From the IMG/VR virus record IMGVR_UViG_3300008107_000023, positions 30,912 to 94,911 of that record: a stretch of 64,000 nt of DNA; one strand, written 5' to 3'. A model generated the notes under the pieces. That model was given only the letters and a program-made list of their open reading frames with translations. It was not told where the DNA came from and did not search any database. A program made the translations under genes and the position numbers. This document shows positions 8,891 through 16,710 of this stretch, piece by piece; position 1 is the stretch's first letter; each line of letters begins with the position of its first letter. Source of the DNA: a virus.

Positions 8891-10279
8891 ATGTTAAATC
8901 CATTTTTTCTTCAAGGTTCGGCAAGTGAGCAAGGTCTAATACAAGATCTCATAAATGAGCAACTAAGAATGTATGGTGTGGAAATATACTATGTTCCCAG
9001 AAAATATATAACAAAAAAATCAATCATAAAGGAATTAATAGAATCAGAATTTACTAGTGCATATCCTTTGGAAGCTTATGTAAATACATATGACGGATAT
9101 GGTGGACCAGGAACTTTATTGTCAAAATTTGGTGTCCAGCCAATTAATGAATTATCCCTCGTAATTTCAAAGGAAAGATTCGAATCTTACATTACACCAT
9201 TAATTAATGGTCAACCAAATATTGAACTTTCAACAAGACCTAAAGAAGGTGATTTAGTTTATTTTCCTTTAGGTGATAGATTATTTGAAATAAAATTTGT
9301 AGAGCATGAAAAGCCATTCTACCAATTACAAAAAAATTATGTCTATGAATTAACTTGTGAACTGTTTATATACGAAGACGAAATTATCGATACTGGCATA
9401 GAAGAATTAGATAATAATATTGTCGAATATGGACAGATTCAAACTTTATCTTTGGTTGGTGTAGGATCAACTCCTGTGGCAACTGCACATATTGTTAATG
9501 GAGGACTAAGATCCATAACTGTGACTAATAGGGGAGAAGGTTATACAAGTGTTCCAATTGTGGCAATATCTTCAGCGGTTCCAGCTGCTCAGGGTGGTGT
9601 CAATGCAACTGGAATTGCAACAATGATAGGAAATATTGTAAATTGCAATGGATCTAAATCATTACGAGTTCAAGGTGTTGATATTATCAATGCAGGTGCA
9701 GGATATACGGTAGCACCAAACGTTGTATTTGTTGGTGGTGGTGGAGTTGGAGCAGCTGCAACCACGACAATAGGAAATGGAATTGTTGGTATTGTGACCT
9801 TAGTTTCTGGTGGATCTGGATATTCTACTGCACCTACGGTTACTATAAGTGGACCAGTTGGTACAGGAGTTACAGCTAAAGCTATTGCAGTAATAGATTC
9901 TTCTGGAAAGATAACCTCAATAAGAATAAGAGACGGAGGTACTGGATATGCTTCAAATCCAACAATAACATTCTCCTCTCCAGATATGGTAGGGGTTGGA
10001 ACTTATACATTTAATGAAGAAATAATTGGCAGTATTAGTGGAACTAAAGCGATAGTTAGGGAATGGAATTCTACTACATCTAAATTAAAAATTTCTAATG
10101 TTACTGGCACATTTAAACTGGGAGAATTGATAGTTGGGTCTACGAGCAATGCTTCATATAAGGTAAGCAATGCACCAATAGATGAATTTAGTGATCCATA
10201 TGCACAGAATGAAGAAATAGAATCCGAATCAGATAATATTTTTGATTTTACTGAAACAAATCCTTTTGGAGAAGCATAA
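8891..10279 (+). CDS. gp14: gp14 neck protein with extended C-terminal beta-modules
   Basis: Residues 1-175 match T4-like gp14 (MLNPFFLQGSASEQGLIQDL, then VPRKYITKKSIIKELIESEF and a DRLFEIKFVEHEKPFYQLQ region). T4 gp14 is only about 256 residues; this protein has 462. The extra part is a string of Gly-Tyr modules at about residues 205-380 (NRGEGYTSVP, NAGAGYTVAP, SGGSGYSTAP, DGGTGYASNP), then a GEEIIG-like module (FNEEIIGSISGTKAIV and FKLGELIVGSTSNASY). Similar modules occur in fibre and baseplate proteins of this window. The N-terminal domain should do the neck job; the C-terminal part may project from the neck as whisker-like decoration, which is inference. Confidence 0.9.
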   Translation: MLNPFFLQGSASEQGLIQDLINEQLRMYGVEIYYVPRKYITKKSIIKELIESEFTSAYPLEAYVNTYDGYGGPGTLLSKFGVQPINELSLVISKERFESYITPLINGQPNIELSTRPKEGDLVYFPLGDRLFEIKFVEHEKPFYQLQKNYVYELTCELFIYEDEIIDTGIEELDNNIVEYGQIQTLSLVGVGSTPVATAHIVNGGLRSITVTNRGEGYTSVPIVAISSAVPAAQGGVNATGIATMIGNIVNCNGSKSLRVQGVDIINAGAGYTVAPNVVFVGGGGVGAAATTTIGNGIVGIVTLVSGGSGYSTAPTVTISGPVGTGVTAKAIAVIDSSGKITSIRIRDGGTGYASNPTITFSSPDMVGVGTYTFNEEIIGSISGTKAIVREWNSTTSKLKISNVTGTFKLGELIVGSTSNASYKVSNAPIDEFSDPYAQNEEIESESDNIFDFTETNPFGEA

Positions 10280-10288
10280 TTTTATTAG

Positions 10289-10296
10289 TATAAATA
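10289..10296 (+). promoter_or_regulatory. T4-type late promoter (TATAAATA)
   Basis: An exact TATAAATA lies in the 66-base gap between gp14 and gp15, 50 bases before the gp15 start. It equals the T4 late promoter consensus; gp55, the cognate sigma factor, is encoded at 47761. Confidence 0.65.
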
Positions 10297-10345
10297 GGTT
10301 ACAATTATAATGATTTCAAATCATTAATAAGTAAGAGAACAAAAA

Positions 10346-11350
10346 ATGTTTGAATATTTTTATCACGAGATTCTAAGAAAAACAATCATCGGATTCGGAT
10401 CAATATTTAACGAAATAAGAATAAAACATAAAAATGACCAAGATCAAACAGTAAGTTTGATTAAAGTACCTCTTGCATATGGTCCGACACAAAAATTCTT
10501 AGCAAGGCTTGAGCAAGTTCCTGATCTAAACAAGCCAATACAAATTACCGTGCCAAGAATGTCATTTGAACTTAATGGCATATCATATGATTCTGCAAGA
10601 AAAGTATCTACGGTTCAAACATTTTTAACAAGTTCCGCTTCAAATCAAAGTGATAAAAGAAAGGCATATATGCCAGTTCCATATAACTTGTATTTTGAAT
10701 TGAGTATATTTACAAGATTAAACGATGATATGTTACAAATAGTGGAACAAATTTTACCATATTTTCAACCTTCATATAATTTGTCTATAGATTTAGTAGA
10801 TGAAATTGGAGAAAAAAGGGATATTCCTATCGTATTCGAAGGAATTCAAATGCAAGATAATTATGAAGGCGATTACTCTTCAAGAAGGGTTTTGATCTAT
10901 ACGTTAAGATTTACTGCAAAAACTTATTTGTTTGGACCAGTTTCTACTTCAGTTTCTTCAGATATTATCAAAAAAGTTTCTATTGGATATGTTGCAGGAG
11001 ATACTACAAAAACTCCTACAAGAGAAATTACTTATGCGGTTGAACCTAGAGCAACACAGAGTTATACAAACAATAGTATAACCAATTTGTCCCAGGATAT
11101 TACATCAGATCAAACTTCCATAAATGTTGAGAGTTCTTCTTCCATATCCGAAGGAGATTACATAACAATTGATCAAGAAGAGATGTATGTAAAATCTATT
11201 ACTGGAAATACATTAAAAGTTGTACGTGGATCAGATTCAACAATTGCATCTCCACATGTTCTTGGATCTGTTATAAACAAAATTACTCAAGCAGATAATG
11301 CTTTAATTGAAGTTGGAGATGATTTTGGATTTAGCGATTCGATAGCATAA
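10346..11350 (+). CDS. gp15: gp15 tail sheath stabiliser/completion protein
   Basis: The N-terminal two thirds match T4-like gp15: MFEYFYHEILRKTIIGFGSI, then KVPLAYGPTQKFLARLEQVP and PRMSFELNGISYDSARK, then YMPVPYNLYFELSIF. gp15 caps the tail tube and sheath and joins the tail to the neck. At 334 residues it is longer than T4 gp15 (272). The extra C-terminus, from about residue 240, is a small beta-module (SSSSISEGDYITIDQEEMYV, then LKVVRGSDSTIASPH) of a type repeated in other virion proteins here. gp16 starts one base after its stop. Confidence 0.92.
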   Translation: MFEYFYHEILRKTIIGFGSIFNEIRIKHKNDQDQTVSLIKVPLAYGPTQKFLARLEQVPDLNKPIQITVPRMSFELNGISYDSARKVSTVQTFLTSSASNQSDKRKAYMPVPYNLYFELSIFTRLNDDMLQIVEQILPYFQPSYNLSIDLVDEIGEKRDIPIVFEGIQMQDNYEGDYSSRRVLIYTLRFTAKTYLFGPVSTSVSSDIIKKVSIGYVAGDTTKTPTREITYAVEPRATQSYTNNSITNLSQDITSDQTSINVESSSSISEGDYITIDQEEMYVKSITGNTLKVVRGSDSTIASPHVLGSVINKITQADNALIEVGDDFGFSDSIA

Positions 11351-11351
11351 A

Positions 11352-11801
11352 ATGAAAATGACAAAAAAATTTGAAGATTTAAATAATACATTCAACGTTT
11401 CGGACGAAATTGTACATGTTGATGTAGAAGTTGATAATTCAATACAAATTGATAAGGAAAAGAAGATAGAATCCTTTTCCAATGATGTAAAAAAAGATTA
11501 TGAATATACTAGAGGAAATTTGTATTCTATTATTGAAAAAGGACAAGAAGCAATAAATGGAATTTTAGAATTAGCTCAAGAAACTGAACAAGCACGAGCA
11601 TATGAAGTTGCTGGTCAATTGATAAAAAATGTTGCGGACGCAACAGACAAATTAATGGATTTGCAAAAGAAATTAAAAGATATAGAACAGGTTAAACAAC
11701 CAAATGGACCAACAAATGTCACAAACGCATTGTTTGTTGGATCTACCGCAGAGTTATCAAAGTTGTTAAAGAAAAGATCCAAAGAAGATGATGATAAATA
11801 A
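11352..11801 (+). CDS. gp16: gp16 small terminase subunit
   Basis: The 149-residue, mostly helical product has the gp16 core (DYEYTRGNLYSIIEKGQEAI, then LELAQETEQARAYEVAGQLI and VADATDKLMDLQKKLKDIE), the region that forms the coiled-coil ring of T4-like small terminases. It recognises DNA and stimulates the gp17 motor. T4 gp16 is 164 residues. The charged tail SKLLKKRSKEDDDK closes it. ATG codons at 11352 and 11358 are both possible starts; neither has a clear Shine-Dalgarno. As in other marine T4-like phages it is far (over 22 kb) from gp17, with the fibre genes between. Confidence 0.88.
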   Translation: MKMTKKFEDLNNTFNVSDEIVHVDVEVDNSIQIDKEKKIESFSNDVKKDYEYTRGNLYSIIEKGQEAINGILELAQETEQARAYEVAGQLIKNVADATDKLMDLQKKLKDIEQVKQPNGPTNVTNALFVGSTAELSKLLKKRSKEDDDK

Positions 11802-11813
11802 TTAAAAAAACAA

Positions 11814-12149
11814 ATGGCAGTACCAGCAGTCAATATTACAATAGAAAAAGGTGTTGACTTTGAAAATTCATTCACAATATCAAATCCAGACGGATCTGCA
11901 TTCAATTTATCTGGATATACTGCCGTGGCAAAAATAAAAAAATTTCCTTCATCAACAATTTCAAAGTCCTTTTCAGTTTCTATTACACCTGCAATTGGTA
12001 AAATACTCATATCCATGGGCAGTACAATAACTAGCGAGTTATCTGAGGGAAGAAACTATTATGATATTGTAATTATATCTACTGGATATGGACAAAAAAC
12101 AAGAGTTATTGAAGGAATGGCCCTAGTATCACCAACGGTATCTGCATAA
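11814..12149 (+). CDS. Small virion protein, beta-rich
   Basis: The 111-residue product has a KGVDFENSFTISNPDGSAF segment, LSGYTAVAKIKKFPSS and a YYDIVIISTGYGQKTRVIEG end. This layout resembles the N-terminal domains of phage baseplate upper proteins that fix receptor-binding parts to the baseplate; I base that on the pattern only. It sits directly before another small virion-type gene (the start of that one overlaps its TAA) and the fibre locus, which fits an adaptor role. Confidence 0.65.
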   Translation: MAVPAVNITIEKGVDFENSFTISNPDGSAFNLSGYTAVAKIKKFPSSTISKSFSVSITPAIGKILISMGSTITSELSEGRNYYDIVIISTGYGQKTRVIEGMALVSPTVSA

Positions 12150-12481
12150 TGACTATAGGAAGCATGTCATATAATGTAAAATTTAATAAAACATCCGGGT
12201 TTAAGGTAACCAGAGAAAAAGCCATGGCTTCAAATTACTTTCAGGAATTGTTGGATGTATCTTTTCCAGGAATATCTAAGGACAATCCAAATTCAAACAA
12301 AAATAGTTATGTAGTAGTATATGATAGTGTATTGAATAAATTTACAATTGTTGACCCCGATGGAGTTCTTTCTGCAGCTTCAACTACAGCAAGTGTGCAA
12401 CCCGGTTTACCAGAAGATTTCTTAAACACTTTAGATGCAGATCTCGATAATCGCATTGATGTAGATGGTGGAGTATTCTAG
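12149..12481 (+). CDS. Small conserved protein before the fibre locus
   Basis: The 110-residue product starts at an ATG overlapping the preceding TAA (TAATG). It contains SMSYNVKFNKTSGFKVTREK, a VVVYDSVLNKFTIVDPDGVL stretch and an acidic end (NTLDADLDNRIDVDGG). I recognise the pattern as typical of small proteins next to gp16 in marine T4-like phages, but no function is known to me. The LNKFTIVDPDG part suggests a beta-sandwich. Position implies a virion or fibre-adaptor role. Confidence 0.65.
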   Translation: MTIGSMSYNVKFNKTSGFKVTREKAMASNYFQELLDVSFPGISKDNPNSNKNSYVVVYDSVLNKFTIVDPDGVLSAASTTASVQPGLPEDFLNTLDADLDNRIDVDGGVF

Positions 12482-12483
12482 TC

Positions 12484-12491
12484 AATAAATA
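12484..12491 (+). promoter_or_regulatory. T4-type late promoter-like element (AATAAATA)
   Basis: AATAAATA lies three bases after the preceding stop and 19 bases before the start of the first fibre gene. It matches the T4 late consensus at 7 of 8 positions. If it is used, the leader is very short. Confidence 0.45.
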
Positions 12492-12509
12492 TTTAAAAGA
12501 TAGAATAAT

Positions 12510-15500
12510 ATGGCCTCATCACTACTTCGGTTTAAAAGGGGCAATGCTGGGATTGGTGGCACAGTTCCCGCATTAAAGCCCGGTGAACCAGCTTTCTCTC
12601 TTAATAACTTTGATCTTTTTGTAGGTTTTAATACCACTGTATCTGGAAATAAATTCTTTGGATCTCATAGATATTGGACAAGAGAAGACGAAAGCACACG
12701 CGGCAGTGGAATTAATCTTGTAGAGGCTTCAACAAACGGTTCAAATTACATAACTCTCGCTGCACCTTCTGCTGTTGGTTCTGCAGTAACATATTATTTT
12801 CCAGCTGATCAAGGAACAGCAAATAGCGTTTTACTTAATGATGGAAGCGGATCATTATCTTGGGTAACAAATATTCCAATTTTAAGTGGAATTGTAACAT
12901 TCACAAATCCAGCAGATTCTTATAGCAAAGATACTGGAGCTGTAATAATTGAGGGTGGATTGGGTGTAGAGAAAAGTGTAAATATAGGCACAAATTTAAA
13001 TGTAGGTAATAATTTTACTGTTGCTGGAATAGGAACTATTCCATTATTTAATAGTGAATATTCAACAATTCAACATGTAAGAGGATTAAATTTAAATTAT
13101 TCTGGTATTGGCACTATTGCTTCATTTAACTCAACATATTCAAACATTAATACAGGTATTGTAACTAATTTAAGTGGAACTTATATAAGTTATAGTGGAA
13201 TTGGTACTATAGAAACTTTATATTCTACAGTTTCAAATGTTTCCACTTTATACAACACAAATTTATTTGTAAATACTGGTATCATAACTACATTAACTGG
13301 TACTAATTTAAATTATTCTGGTGTAGGTACAATTTCAAATGTTAGAGGTACCAATTTAAATTATTCTGGAATAGGAACGGTTCAAGGTTCGTTTAATGTT
13401 GGTGTTGGCGGAACCATAATTTCTGCGTCTTCAAATGGATTTGTAGGAATTTCTACAAATAATCCAAGCGATTCTATAACTTTATATAAAGACACAAGAA
13501 TTGCAAGTTATGGATCCGTTGCAAAATTAAGCGTAGGTCGAATAACTGATGGATCAGATTCGATTCCTGGAAGTTTATTTTATCCAGAATCGGGCACAGT
13601 AATTACAAATTCCACAACTGGTGGTTACTATTTAAATAATGTAGGTTCACCATCTTGGTATGTTGATTACAATGGAAATCAATACAATAAAGGATTTGTT
13701 AGAGTTGGTCCATCAACATCTATAACTAATATAAGATTAGATCCTAATGGAAATATTTCTGCTACAGGAATACTGACAGCATTTTCTGTAAGCATTGGAT
13801 CTACTCAGGTAATTAGTAACGAAAGACAATTACAAAATATATTATCTTTAGATGCTATTACAATCAATACAATTGAAACGGCAGTTTCAAATGCACCAAA
13901 TACATTTACTGATTTAAAAATAAGTGGAATATCTACATTTATTGGAATAGCAACTTTTGCTTCTGGAATACATGTAGTTTCGGGTATATCCACATTAGGT
14001 GTAGTTACAGCTACAGATTTGACATTAGTGAATCTCAAAGTAAGTGGATTGGGGACAATCACAACTTTAGATAGCACAACTTCAAATATAACCAATGCAA
14101 ATATTGTAAGCGGAGTAGTCACAACTTTATCTGGTACCACAGCGACGTATAATACTGGTAACTTAACCACATTAAATGCCACTACAGGCAATATTGTTAC
14201 TGGTGTGGTTACTACCATATCAGGAACTACCGCAAACTATAATACCGGTAATTTTACAACCGGTAACATTGTCACTGGAGTAGTCACAACACTATCAGGA
14301 ACTACCGCAAACTATAATACTGGTAACTTAACTACATTAAATGCCACTACCGGTAACATTGTCACTGGAGTAGTCACAACACTATCAGGAACTACGGCAA
14401 CATATAATACTGGTAACTTAACTACATTAAATGCAACTACTGGCAACATTGTTACTGGTGTAGTTACAACTTTATCTGGTACCACAGCGACCTATAATAC
14501 CGGCAATCTAACTACACTAAATGCCACTACAGGTAATATTGTCACTGGCGTAGTTACCACAATATCAGGAACTACCGCAAACTATAATACCGGCAATCTA
14601 ACCACATTAAATGCCACTACAGGCAATATTGTTACTGGTGTAGTTACAACTTTATCTGGCACCACGGCGACCTATAATACAGGCAATTTTACAACCGGTA
14701 ATATTGTTACTGGTGTGGTTACTACAATATCAGGAACTACAGCTACTTACACAAATTCAAATATTACAAATCTGAATGTTTCTGGAATTACTACAGTCAC
14801 AACTCTTACTGGTACTAATTTAAATTATTCTGGAATAGCAACTTTACCAACTATTGATGGTACAACAGCAGACTTTGTTAATCTATATTCAAATACTGGC
14901 ATAGTAACTACATTAAGAGGAACTAATTTAAATTATTCTGGTGTAGGAACTGTATCAAACTTGGTAGGTACCAATTTAAATTATTCTGGTGTGGGCACAA
15001 TTCCAACTCTTACTGGTACTAATTTAAATTATTCTGGAATAGCAACTTTACCAACTATTGATGGTACAACAGCAGACTTTACGACTGTTTACTCTAACGT
15101 TGGAATTGTAACTACATTAACTGGTACCAATTTAAATTATTCTGGTGTAGGAACTGTATCAAACTTGGTAGGTACCAATTTAAATTATTCTGGTGTAGGA
15201 ACTGTAGCAAACTTGGTAGGTACTAATTTAAATTATTCAGGAATAGCAACTTTACCAACTATTGATGGTACAACTGCCGATTTTACAACTGTCTATTCTA
15301 ATGTTGGAATCATAACAACATTAACTGGTACTAATTTAAATTATTCGGGAATAGCAACTTTACCAACTATTGATGGAACAACAGCAGACTTTGTTAATCT
15401 ATATTCCAATATTGGTATTGTAACTACATTAAGAGGAACTAATTACAGTTTTATTGGTGTAGGTACAATTTCTACACTAAATGGTACAACTTTAAATTTT

Positions 15501-16466
15501 GACTTAGGAAACATTTATGCCGCAACTGGAGACAATTTACTATACACTGGCGTAAGTACGATTTCAAATATTAGAGGATCTAATCTAAATTATTCTGGAA
15601 TTGGGACAATAGAAACTCTAACTGGGACTACTTTAAATTATACAGTTGCAGATATTACATCACTAAGAGGAACTAATTTAAATTATTCCGGAATTTCTAC
15701 TGCAACTAACTTAAGTGGAACGACTTTAAATTATACAGTTGCAGATATTACATCACTAAGAGGAACCAATTTAAATTATACTGGAGTTTCTACAGCAACC
15801 AACTTAAGTGGAACGACTTTAAATTATACAAATTCAACCATTACAAATGCAACTGCAACAAATTTAAATGTAAGTGGAATTGCAACGGTTCAAAATCTAT
15901 TCAGTACTGTAGGAGTTGTAACTAATCTATCTGGAACAAATATATCTTATAGTGGAATAGGCACCTTTGGAGAGGTAAGATCTCAATATCTAAAAGCCAG
16001 TGATGGAACTTCTGCAATTAGCATATCCAATTCTACAGGAAATGTACAAACCACTTCAGACCTTACTGTTAGTGGAAATCTATACGTTAATGGTTCAACT
16101 ACTCAAGTAAATACAACATCAATCACAGTAGAGGACCGCACAATTGAACTTGGGGTAGTTGATGGATCTGCTCCATCCACAACTACTACTTGGGATTTGG
16201 GGATTTTATTCAACTATTATCAAACTTCATCTAAAAAGTCAGCATTTATTTGGGAACAAACAGATTCTAGATTTAAATTTGGATCTCAAATATCAGAAAG
16301 TGTTGGAGTTGGAACAACAAGTCCACAAATAACAGTTTCCTCCTATGCACCAATAGAGGTTTCTACTATATGGATTAATGATTGTGCTGGACAATCAGCA
16401 ATAATAAATTGTTCAGGCACAGAAAGATTATTAGAAAATATTACAGTTGACTGCGGAACTTACTAA
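12510..16466 (+). CDS. Repeat-rich tail fibre-like protein, 1318 residues
   Basis: The N-terminus (SSLLRFKRGNAGIGG, then LKPGEPAFSLNNFDLFVG) is of the kind that begins fibre proteins in marine T4-like phages; the 526-residue protein at 16711 starts in the same style. From about residue 185 to 1155 the chain is built of short repeats: a 16-residue unit around GTNLNYSGVGT, and a block of eight longer units around GVVTTLSGTTA. The C-terminal part has an NLYVNGSTTQVNTTSITVED segment and ELGVVDGS, also familiar from such fibres, ending in a Cys-containing ITVDCGTY. It is probably an elongated trimeric solenoid at the baseplate, with no S74 or chaperone domain of its own. Receptor and exact place are unknown. 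Confidence 0.8.
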   Translation: MASSLLRFKRGNAGIGGTVPALKPGEPAFSLNNFDLFVGFNTTVSGNKFFGSHRYWTREDESTRGSGINLVEASTNGSNYITLAAPSAVGSAVTYYFPADQGTANSVLLNDGSGSLSWVTNIPILSGIVTFTNPADSYSKDTGAVIIEGGLGVEKSVNIGTNLNVGNNFTVAGIGTIPLFNSEYSTIQHVRGLNLNYSGIGTIASFNSTYSNINTGIVTNLSGTYISYSGIGTIETLYSTVSNVSTLYNTNLFVNTGIITTLTGTNLNYSGVGTISNVRGTNLNYSGIGTVQGSFNVGVGGTIISASSNGFVGISTNNPSDSITLYKDTRIASYGSVAKLSVGRITDGSDSIPGSLFYPESGTVITNSTTGGYYLNNVGSPSWYVDYNGNQYNKGFVRVGPSTSITNIRLDPNGNISATGILTAFSVSIGSTQVISNERQLQNILSLDAITINTIETAVSNAPNTFTDLKISGISTFIGIATFASGIHVVSGISTLGVVTATDLTLVNLKVSGLGTITTLDSTTSNITNANIVSGVVTTLSGTTATYNTGNLTTLNATTGNIVTGVVTTISGTTANYNTGNFTTGNIVTGVVTTLSGTTANYNTGNLTTLNATTGNIVTGVVTTLSGTTATYNTGNLTTLNATTGNIVTGVVTTLSGTTATYNTGNLTTLNATTGNIVTGVVTTISGTTANYNTGNLTTLNATTGNIVTGVVTTLSGTTATYNTGNFTTGNIVTGVVTTISGTTATYTNSNITNLNVSGITTVTTLTGTNLNYSGIATLPTIDGTTADFVNLYSNTGIVTTLRGTNLNYSGVGTVSNLVGTNLNYSGVGTIPTLTGTNLNYSGIATLPTIDGTTADFTTVYSNVGIVTTLTGTNLNYSGVGTVSNLVGTNLNYSGVGTVANLVGTNLNYSGIATLPTIDGTTADFTTVYSNVGIITTLTGTNLNYSGIATLPTIDGTTADFVNLYSNIGIVTTLRGTNYSFIGVGTISTLNGTTLNFDLGNIYAATGDNLLYTGVSTISNIRGSNLNYSGIGTIETLTGTTLNYTVADITSLRGTNLNYSGISTATNLSGTTLNYTVADITSLRGTNLNYTGVSTATNLSGTTLNYTNSTITNATATNLNVSGIATVQNLFSTVGVVTNLSGTNISYSGIGTFGEVRSQYLKASDGTSAISISNSTGNVQTTSDLTVSGNLYVNGSTTQVNTTSITVEDRTIELGVVDGSAPSTTTTWDLGILFNYYQTSSKKSAFIWEQTDSRFKFGSQISESVGVGTTSPQITVSSYAPIEVSTIWINDCAGQSAIINCSGTERLLENITVDCGTY
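13080..15970 (+). repeat. Degenerate 48-base coding repeats (GTNLNYSG unit)
   Basis: Imperfect 48-base units encode 16 residues with the core GTNLNYSGVGT, in clusters around 13080-13380, 14806-15470 and 15560-15960, with 20-residue variants (DGTTADFVNLYSN) between some of them. Many copies share near-identical DNA (ggtaccaatttaaattattc). The same unit fills the 3179-residue protein, so these tracts are potential recombination partners. Confidence 0.85.
14100..14750 (+). repeat. Eight tandem 90/75-base coding repeats
   Basis: Eight copies of a unit around GVVTTLSGTTATYNTG occur. Full copies are 30 residues (90 bases) and end NLTTLNATTG; two copies lack five residues (15 bases) and end NFTTG. 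Copies alternate TTL/TTI and TAT/TAN but stay close in DNA, indicating recent expansion or gene-conversion-like homogenisation. Confidence 0.85.
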
Positions 16467-16467
16467 T

Positions 16468-16653
16468 ATGAATGAAAATGACCTGAAAGAAGTTATTAAT
16501 GTTTATCAACAAAAAACTTTTGAACTTTTGACTAAAAACGTTGTTTTAGAGGCACAGATAAATCAATTAAAAACTATTATAGAAAGTATAACGGAAGAAA
16601 ATAGGGCTTTAAAATCTTTAATTGAAGATTCTCAGCAGACTGAAGATTATTGA
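16468..16653 (+). CDS. Small coiled-coil protein
   Basis: The ATG at 16468 lies one base after the fibre stop and gives a 61-residue protein. A TTG 21 bases upstream would also be in frame but lies inside the fibre gene. Almost the whole protein is a predicted coiled coil (LLTKNVVLEAQINQLKTIIE, then SITEENRALKSLIEDSQQ). It is similar in size and style to the proteins at 7663 and 31203. A role in fibre assembly or trimerisation is possible but only inferred from position. Confidence 0.7.
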   Translation: MNENDLKEVINVYQQKTFELLTKNVVLEAQINQLKTIIESITEENRALKSLIEDSQQTEDY

Positions 16654-16659
16654 TAAATA
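16652..16659 (+). promoter_or_regulatory. T4-type late promoter-like element (GATAAATA)
   Basis: GATAAATA overlaps the preceding stop codon and lies about 52 bases before the beta-helix gene. The same TGATAAATA arrangement at a stop codon recurs at 31154 and 38865. Confidence 0.5.
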
Positions 16660-16710
16660 TATAAAAGTTCATTTATACTGAACTTTGAGGTATATACCGA
16701 TTTGCATTAA

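Noticed and set aside
10306-10311. TATAAT between gp14 and gp15 as sigma70 promoter
   Set aside because: No -35 match upstream, and an exact late element lies just before it; AT-rich background explains it.
14100-14750. Regular repeats that could suggest a CRISPR array
   Set aside because: The repeats are 90/75 bases, contiguous, in frame and without unique spacers; they encode protein repeats.
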